DNA from: Phytohabitans sp037414955
GTDB taxonomy: Bacteria > Actinomycetota > Actinomycetes > Mycobacteriales > Micromonosporaceae
NCBI GenBank assembly: GCA_037414955.1
Contig: JBBEWH010000074.1
Span: 1 to 64,000, forward strand
Direction of reading: 5' to 3'
Length of the DNA stretch: 64,000 bases
In this document: piece by piece, positions 58,899-64,000 of the stretch
Layout of the letters: each line of letters begins with the position of its first letter
Position numbering within the stretch: position 1 is the stretch's first letter
Translations under genes and position numbers: made by a program
The notes under the pieces: generated by a model
Databases searched by the model: none
What the model saw: only the letters and a program-made list of their open reading frames with translations
What the model was told of the DNA's origin: nothing

Positions 58899-59687
58899 TC
58901 AGTTCGCTGCGATCCGATCGAAGAGGAACCGGGCCGTGGCGTCGATGACGTCGTCGAAGTGCCCGCTGTGGCCGGGGTAGTGGAACGCGTGCCCGGCATG
59001 TTCGTACTCGAGCAATGTGCACTCATTGCCGGCCCGCACCATCGCGTCCCGGAACCGCCGCACGTGGTCGATCGGCTCTACCTCGTCGTCGGTGCCGTGG
59101 TGAATCAGCATCGGCGGATTTCCCGGCCGCACGAACTCGATCAGCGAGTACTCGCGCGCCCTTCCCGCGGCGATGCCGGCCCTCTGTTCGATGGAGCGCT
59201 GGAGTTCCGGCGAGAACGCGAGCAGATCCAGGCCCGCCGGGTTGAGGGCCACGACGGCAGCGACGCCGGGCTCGGGCGCCGTTACGGGCCCACCAGGAGC
59301 GGTCATCGCGGCGACCAGCGCGAGATGCGCACCGGCGGAGCTGCCGCCTGAGGCCAGACCTGACGTCTGGAGCCCGCGTAACGCGGCCAGCCTCCTGAAG
59401 TGCGCCACCGCCCGCCGGACGTCGGCGACGCAGTCGTCGATGCGCACAGCACCCTGACCGAGCAGCCGATATCCGGCGGACACAGCGAAGATCCCGCGCG
59501 ACGCCAATTGACGGCAGTGCGGGGCCAGCCCGTCGGCCGATCCCGTGCGCAGCACGCCACCGTGGAACAAGACGATTCCGGCCGCGAGCCGCGTGCCCTC
59601 GGCCGGCTCGAAGACCAGCAGGGGCAGTTCACCGCCGTCCGCGGCTTCGTAGACCATCGAAGACTCGCGACAGGCTGTCACGACCAC
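58899..59687 (-). CDS. Alpha/beta hydrolase (hormone-sensitive-lipase-like esterase)
   Basis: A 262-residue hydrolase. Oxyanion HGGVLRTG, nucleophile elbow GGSSAGAHLALV (Ser), acidic residue in IHHGTDDEVEPID and His in YEHAGHAFHYPGH give the triad of the HSL/carboxylesterase group. It is cytoplasmic, with substrate unknown. GTG 59687 follows AGAGGA. It is divergent from the secreted unknown at 59886 across about 200 bp. Confidence 0.9.
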   Translation of the reverse strand: MVVTACRESSMVYEAADGGELPLLVFEPAEGTRLAAGIVLFHGGVLRTGSADGLAPHCRQLASRGIFAVSAGYRLLGQGAVRIDDCVADVRRAVAHFRRLAALRGLQTSGLASGGSSAGAHLALVAAMTAPGGPVTAPEPGVAAVVALNPAGLDLLAFSPELQRSIEQRAGIAAGRAREYSLIEFVRPGNPPMLIHHGTDDEVEPIDHVRRFRDAMVRAGNECTLLEYEHAGHAFHYPGHSGHFDDVIDATARFLFDRIAAN

Positions 59688-59840
59688 TCATCCTCTCATG
59701 ATCCGCGACAAGGTCAGGCCCGGTGGTCTCGTGACCGCGTCCCCATGCGCTTGTATGGACTTCTCATTACGAAATGGAGCTATATCCACACGCCGGACAG
59801 CAAGCCCATTGACGGCCATTGATCACATGACAATACTGTG

Positions 59841-59856
59841 CGGAAAGCGCTTTCCG
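59841..59856. promoter_or_regulatory. Perfect 16-bp palindrome upstream of a secreted protein gene
   Basis: CGGAAAGCGCTTTCCG is fully palindromic and has the AAAGCGCTTT core of LacI-family operators. It lies 30 bp before the start codon of the secreted protein at 59886. The 13-nt spacer before it begins in an AT-rich region that could hold the promoter. Confidence 0.7.
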
Positions 59857-59885
59857 TGTTGGCTGAGGCATATGGAGCCCGACAG

Positions 59886-60671
59886 ATGAGACGTAGGCTG
59901 TTGCTGACTGTCACGGCGGCGCTCGCGGCCGTCGTGGTCGCCCTGACCGGCGGTGCGGGAACGGCACAGGCCAATGCGGATTCACTCCGCGGGCCCATCA
60001 CGCAAGCCTTCGAGACGTTGGCGGGTGGCGGCCAGCCGGAGCAGGTGGTCCAGCGGGTCGTGGCCATCTTCGAAGGCGTCCGCGGTGACATCCTGTCCGA
60101 ATTGGACCAGGTGGTGGCCGCCGACGCACGGGTCTGCGCCAGGCGTCATGTGGTCGAGTTCGCGGCTGTCGTAGCGCTCTCGCCGGCCGCGGCGCAGGCC
60201 TGGGCGTCGGATGCGACATCGTGTACGGCGCTGATCGAAGGTCTCCTGGCGACCGCCACGGATAAGGCCACTGTGGACAAGCTCGGGCTGGCGGTAAACG
60301 TCGTCGGACCGATCGCGATGACGGCTCGCCTGCACGTCGGGTTCGCCAACGACGCCCTGCGGCTGGTGTTGGTCCGGGCCGGCAAGGCGGTCATCAGGAA
60401 GATCGAACCGACGTGTTACGAGGGGCCCGTGTACGAGGACGACTCGAACGTGTACGAGTTGTGGTTCGTCTGCTACGCGTACAACTACTCGTCCGGGAGC
60501 GGCGGTAGGGCGGAGGCGTACCAGCTCTTCCTCCTGCCGCCCGGGTGCGAACCCTGGCATGGGTGCGAGGCGACGCCCCTCGGCCCGCCCGTGGACAAGG
60601 AGCGGATCAGGCTCGAGTCGTCGAGGAACACGAGCTGGGCGGTGGCGGCAACTGTCCTGCCTCTGATCTGA
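59886..60671 (+). CDS. Secreted protein of unknown function
   Basis: A 261-residue protein with a signal peptide (MRRRLLLTVTAALAAVVVAL, ending GTAQANA). The mature part is helical at first (GPITQAFETLAGGGQPEQVV, RRHVVEFAAVVALSPAAAQA). The end is beta-rich and has cysteines (TCYEGPVYEDDSNVYELWFV, CYAYNYSSGSGG, PPGCEPWHGCEA). I do not recognise the family. GGAG lies about 9 nt before ATG 59886. A perfect palindrome 30 bp upstream suggests repressor control. Confidence 0.78.
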   Translation: MRRRLLLTVTAALAAVVVALTGGAGTAQANADSLRGPITQAFETLAGGGQPEQVVQRVVAIFEGVRGDILSELDQVVAADARVCARRHVVEFAAVVALSPAAAQAWASDATSCTALIEGLLATATDKATVDKLGLAVNVVGPIAMTARLHVGFANDALRLVLVRAGKAVIRKIEPTCYEGPVYEDDSNVYELWFVCYAYNYSSGSGGRAEAYQLFLLPPGCEPWHGCEATPLGPPVDKERIRLESSRNTSWAVAATVLPLI

Positions 60672-60697
60672 CCGGGACGACGGGGAGGGGCAGGGAG

Positions 60698-62584
60698 ATG
60701 AGAGCCGGGACCATGCGTCGTATGTGGAGGCTCGGCACGGCCGCCGCCGGCGTGACGGTGGCCGTATCCGTGGCGGTGCCGCCCGCGCTCGCGGCGGAGC
60801 CGCCTGGCCAGATCCGCAACGCGGGCGGCGAGACCGCCGTGGCCGGCAGCTACGTCGTGGTGTTCAAGGACTCCGCGGTGCGGCACGCCGACGTCGGCAC
60901 GACGGCCAAGGATCTCACCGCCCGGTACGGCGGGGCGGTAGCCCGCACGTACCAGGCCGCCCTGCGCGGTTTCGAGGCGACGGCCAGCGCGGCCGAAGCG
61001 GCCAGGATCGCCGCCAACCCCGCGGTCGCGTACGTCGAGCAGAACCACACCGTCAGGATCCAGGGCACCCAGACCAACCCGCCGTCGTGGGGCCTGGACC
61101 GGATCGACCAGCGGAATCGACCGCTGAACAGCTCGTACACGTACCCGTACACGGCTGGCTCCGTGCACGCATACATCATCGACACCGGTATCAACGTCAC
61201 CCACCATGACCTCGGCGGCCGTGCGACCAGCGGCTACGACGCGATCGACGGCGGCGCCGCCAACGACTGCAACGGCCACGGCACGCACGTCGCCGGTACC
61301 GTCGGCGGCACGTCGTACGGCGTCGCCAAGGGTGTGCGGCTGGTCGGCGTGCGGGTGCTGAACTGCTCCGGCAGCGGCACGTACGCGCAGGTCATGGCCG
61401 GCGTCGACTGGGTGACCGCGAACGCGGTCAAACCCGCCGTGGCGACCATGAGCCTCGGCGGCGACGCGTACACCCCACTGGACGACGCCGTGACGAACTC
61501 GATCAACGCCGGTGTCACGTACGCCGTCGCGGCCGGCAACGGCGACGACTTCGGCGTGCGGCAGAACGCCTGCGACTACACGCCGGCCCGGGTCGCCGCC
61601 GCCATCACGGTCGGCGCGACCGACAACAGCGACGCCGCGGCGGATTACTCCAACTACGGCGCCTGCGTCGACATCCTCGCCCCCGGCGACGGCATCACCT
61701 CCGCCTGGCACAGCAGCGACACGGCGACCGCGACGATCAGCGGCACCTCGATGGCCACGCCGCACGTCGCCGGTGCGGCCGCGCTCGTGCTGGCGGCGAA
61801 CCCGGCGTACACGCCGATCCAGGTGCGGGACCTCCTGGTCAACAGCTCCACGCCGAACGTGATCAGCGACATCGGCGCCAACACATCGAACCGGCTGCTC
61901 TACCTCGTGAACCCGAGCCCAGCCAGCGACTTCTCCCTCGCCGTGTCCCCGGCCATCGACTCAGTGACGGCCGGTGGTGCGGTCACCACCACCGTGAACA
62001 CGGCCACCACGGTTGGGTCCGCGCAGGCCGTCAGCCTCCACGCGAGCGGGCTGCCTTCCGGCGTGACCGCCACGTTCAGCCCGGCGTCGGTCACCTCGGA
62101 CGGTTCGTCGACGCTCACGCTGAGCGCGTCGATGGCGAGCGTCAACGGCACGTACACGATGACGGTCCACGCCATCGGCACGTCAGCGGTGAAGACCGCG
62201 ACGTACGCGTTCACGGTTGTCGGCGGGCTGAGCGGTATCTGCCACGGCACCAACGGCACCGACGTGTCCATTCCGGACGGTGGCGCCGCGGTCACCAGCG
62301 GCATCGGTGTCCCCGGCTGCGCTCGCGCCCCGTCGACCAGGTCGACGGTCGCGGTCACCATCGTGCACCCGTACCGGGGTGACCTGGTCATCGACCTGGT
62401 CGCGCCCGACGGCTCGGCGTACCGGCTCAAGAACAGCAGCGCGACGGACACCGCTGAGAACGTAACTGCCACGTACACAGTGGACCTGTCCGGCGAAGGG
62501 TCCATCGGCACCTGGGGGCTGCGGGTGCAGGACACCTTTGCCTTCGACACCGGATACATCGACACCTGGACCCTGACGCTGTAG
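60698..62584 (+). CDS. Secreted subtilisin-like protease (S8) with Ig-like and P domains
   Basis: A 628-residue secreted protease. After the signal peptide (MWRLGTAAAGVTVAVSVAVP) and an inhibitor-I9 propeptide (SYVVVFKDSAVRHADVGTTA) comes the S8 domain. It has Asp in VHAYIIDTGINVTHHD, His in NGHGTHVAGTVGG, oxyanion VAAGNGDDFG and Ser in ISGTSMATPHVAGA. An Ig-like domain follows (SLHASGLPSGVTATFSPASV), then a P/homoB domain (VTIVHPYRGDLVIDLVAPDG). ATG 60698 has GGGGAGGGG upstream. It is a paralogue of the protease at 8712-9960, but intact and longer. Confidence 0.95.
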   Translation: MRAGTMRRMWRLGTAAAGVTVAVSVAVPPALAAEPPGQIRNAGGETAVAGSYVVVFKDSAVRHADVGTTAKDLTARYGGAVARTYQAALRGFEATASAAEAARIAANPAVAYVEQNHTVRIQGTQTNPPSWGLDRIDQRNRPLNSSYTYPYTAGSVHAYIIDTGINVTHHDLGGRATSGYDAIDGGAANDCNGHGTHVAGTVGGTSYGVAKGVRLVGVRVLNCSGSGTYAQVMAGVDWVTANAVKPAVATMSLGGDAYTPLDDAVTNSINAGVTYAVAAGNGDDFGVRQNACDYTPARVAAAITVGATDNSDAAADYSNYGACVDILAPGDGITSAWHSSDTATATISGTSMATPHVAGAAALVLAANPAYTPIQVRDLLVNSSTPNVISDIGANTSNRLLYLVNPSPASDFSLAVSPAIDSVTAGGAVTTTVNTATTVGSAQAVSLHASGLPSGVTATFSPASVTSDGSSTLTLSASMASVNGTYTMTVHAIGTSAVKTATYAFTVVGGLSGICHGTNGTDVSIPDGGAAVTSGIGVPGCARAPSTRSTVAVTIVHPYRGDLVIDLVAPDGSAYRLKNSSATDTAENVTATYTVDLSGEGSIGTWGLRVQDTFAFDTGYIDTWTLTL

Positions 62585-62630
62585 CCGCGGGCGAGGGGAA
62601 GAAACCACGCTGGTGTCGGGTACGTCGCGG

Positions 62631-63473
62631 TCACACAAGCGTCCGCAGATGCCGGTCGAGGAAGTCCACGATCGTGCGGGCCAGCGCCACCCGGTGGTCG
62701 GACAGCGCATGGTCGGTCGGGAAGACGCGGTGTTCCAGCCGGCTCACCGCGGCCGCCTCGTACGCCTCGACCAGCGGCCAGTGGTGCACCTCGGCGGGCG
62801 TGACGGGGTCGCGGCCGGTGCCGACCAGCAGCACCGGGCGGTCGGCCAGGCGCGGCGCGAGCCGGGCCAGGCGCCAGCCGTCCCCGGCGGCCTCCATCTC
62901 GGCCACGAGCGCCTCGGCGCTGGTGCCCCGCAGCGGGAGCAGTTCGCCCTCCCACGATTCGACGTACGCCGATCGGACCGCCGGGTCGGCGCGGCTCGCC
63001 GCGGCGGCGATGCCGAAGTCGAACCCGGCCACCGAGGCGACCGCTCGGACCGCCGGGTTGGCGGCAGCGGTCATCAGCGCCGTGAACCCGCCGAGGCTGT
63101 GACCGACCACGGCGACGCGTCGCGGGTCCAACCGGTACGTGGCCGCCAAGGCGTCCTCGCGGACGGCGGCCACCACGCGGGCGGCGTCGTCGAGCACGTT
63201 GCGCCACGACCAGGAGCCGCGCACGCCCCACGAACCGCGGAAGTGGAACACCAGAGCCGCGTACCCCGCGCGTCGCAACGCCTGCGCCAGGTCGAAGTTG
63301 CGCTCGTTGCCGGGGAATCCGTGCAGGAGCACCACGACCGGATGAGGACCCGCGCCCGCCGGCAGATGCAGCACACCGAGCAACGTCTCGCCGCCACTGG
63401 TGAACGTCACCGCGGGTGTGCTGGCCGGCACGGCCGCGTCCACCGGGTCGGTCACGAGAAAGTCGTCCGCCAT
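62631..63473 (-). CDS. Alpha/beta hydrolase (dienelactone-hydrolase-like)
   Basis: A 280-residue hydrolase. VVLLHGFPGNERNFDLAQAL provides the oxyanion loop, VAVVGHSLGGFTALMTAAAN the serine nucleophile, VLLVGTGRDPVTPAEVHHW the acid, and VFPTDHALSDHRV the histidine. It is cytoplasmic, with no signal peptide. A divergent TetR gene lies about 80 bp away with two GAACCGATCGGT boxes between them, so it is probably the TetR target. The substrate is unknown. Confidence 0.92.
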   Translation of the reverse strand: MADDFLVTDPVDAAVPASTPAVTFTSGGETLLGVLHLPAGAGPHPVVVLLHGFPGNERNFDLAQALRRAGYAALVFHFRGSWGVRGSWSWRNVLDDAARVVAAVREDALAATYRLDPRRVAVVGHSLGGFTALMTAAANPAVRAVASVAGFDFGIAAAASRADPAVRSAYVESWEGELLPLRGTSAEALVAEMEAAGDGWRLARLAPRLADRPVLLVGTGRDPVTPAEVHHWPLVEAYEAAAVSRLEHRVFPTDHALSDHRVALARTIVDFLDRHLRTLV

Positions 63474-63489
63474 GAGCGCTCCTCAGATA

Positions 63490-63503
63490 GAACCGATCGG
63501 TTC
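63490..63503. promoter_or_regulatory. GAACCGATCGGTTC operator, copy 1
   Basis: A perfect 14-bp palindrome, 17 bp before the alpha/beta hydrolase start. A second copy lies 42 bp away before the TetR gene. Paired palindromes between divergent genes are typical TetR operators. Confidence 0.82.
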
Positions 63504-63531
63504 GATGAGAGGTGAGGCTAGCAGACACTTC

Positions 63532-63545
63532 GAACCGATCGGTAC
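63532..63545. promoter_or_regulatory. GAACCGATCGGTAC operator, copy 2
   Basis: It matches copy 1 at 13 of 14 positions, keeps the palindromic core ACCGATCGGT, and lies 11 bp before the TetR start, suggesting autoregulation. Confidence 0.8.
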
Positions 63546-63555
63546 CATCTCGGTC

Positions 63556-64000
63556 ATGCCCGTTGCCAAAGGCGCGACCCTCGACCCCGCCCAGACCCGC
63601 GCCGGCATCCTGCGCGCGGCCACCGCCCTGCTCTACCAACGCGGCCTCGACGGCATCGGAGTGGCCGAGTTGTGCGCGACGATCGGCGTATCCAAAGAGA
63701 CGCTCTACCGCCACTTCGGCTCCAAGGAAGGGCTGATGCGAGCGGTCCTAGAAGCGCGCAGCGACAGCATCATGCGCTGGGTGCACGACGCCGTCGCGGC
63801 AGCCGGCGACGACCCCGTCGACCAGCTCGCCGCCGTCTTCGACGCCCTCACGCGATGGCACGACGAACCCACCTTCCGCGGCTGCGCCATCCTCAACGCG
63901 GCCACCCAACAGCACGACGGCCCGGCACGCATCGTGGCCCGACAGCACCTGGACCGTCAGCTCGACGTGCTGACCGGCATCACCCGCCGCGCGGGCGCCG
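63556..64000 (+). CDS. TetR-family transcriptional regulator (cut by the window end)
   Basis: At least 148 residues from ATG 63556. The helix-turn-helix is clear: AGILRAATALLYQRGLDGIG, VAELCATIGVSKETLYRHFG, SKEGLMRAV. The ligand domain begins RSDSIMRWVHDAVAAAGDDP and continues past the window with HLDRQLDVLTGITRRAGA. The palindromes at 63490 and 63532 are its likely operators. It probably represses the divergent alpha/beta hydrolase. Confidence 0.92.
   Translation, partial: MPVAKGATLDPAQTRAGILRAATALLYQRGLDGIGVAELCATIGVSKETLYRHFGSKEGLMRAVLEARSDSIMRWVHDAVAAAGDDPVDQLAAVFDALTRWHDEPTFRGCAILNAATQQHDGPARIVARQHLDRQLDVLTGITRRAGA

Overview
The window is very GC-rich, with dense genes and strong G/C at third codon positions. 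Its content includes a SARP regulator, many TetR and ROK regulators, secreted plant-polysaccharide hydrolases, a rifamycin phosphotransferase with its RAE element, and a GT/GT/GH130 operon. This points to a soil actinomycete, most likely of the Micromonosporaceae (inference from gene content and style, not from a marker gene). No rRNA, tRNA, CRISPR array or intact insertion sequence was seen.

Layout. 0.2-3.3 kb: large AfsR/SARP regulator. 3.3-8.5 kb: a three-gene ABC-2 exporter operon divergent from a response regulator/histidine kinase pair; the response regulator frame is broken by one apparent missing base. 8.7-11.5 kb: an S8 protease (also apparently frameshifted), a membrane-anchored unknown, and an AA10 LPMO with a CebR-like operator. 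11.5-14.3 kb: rph with an exact match to the rifamycin-associated element. 14.4-21.4 kb: OsmC, ASCH and amphi-Trp small proteins, a serine hydrolase, a GH43-like secreted enzyme, and an oxidoreductase pair divergent from a TetR gene around a 40-bp nested palindrome. 21.6-26.5 kb: translationally coupled GT4-GT4-(alpha/alpha barrel)-GH130 operon. 26.8-30.0 kb: aldo/keto reductase and a GT2-TagF teichoic-acid-type fusion. 30.4-33.4 kb: an RTX-like secreted protein, a DUF4157/eCIS-effector-like multidomain protein, and an Imm5-like putative immunity protein. 33.4-41.1 kb: ABC exporter, LLM oxidoreductase, methyltransferase, NTF2-like protein, serine hydrolase, GtrA, DoxX, small membrane proteins and gene debris. 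41.1-54.3 kb: a saccharide-utilisation region with TetR-GH39-like, GH5-CBM2, ROK regulator, a peptide-family ABC importer that includes a permease-ATPase fusion, and a GH2 beta-mannosidase. 54.4-58.8 kb: unknown proteins around a polymorphic-toxin-like protein with a coupled putative immunity gene. 58.9-64.0 kb: hydrolases, a secreted unknown, a second S8 protease with a P domain, and a partial TetR gene with paired operators.

How the parts fit. GH5-CBM2 and the LPMO cut cellulosic or glucomannan material outside the cell. The ABC importer, probably controlled by the ROK protein through a shared CTTT(A/C)TTAGGC box, takes up the oligosaccharides, and the GH2 enzyme finishes them inside. Separately, two multidomain proteins far apart in the window carry the same short N-terminal motif (LQ/MQxxxGNxxVxxxx), which in other actinomycetes marks DUF4157/eCIS-associated proteins. 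Each lies next to a putative immunity gene. They are the best candidates for an undescribed contractile-injection or toxin-delivery cargo set.
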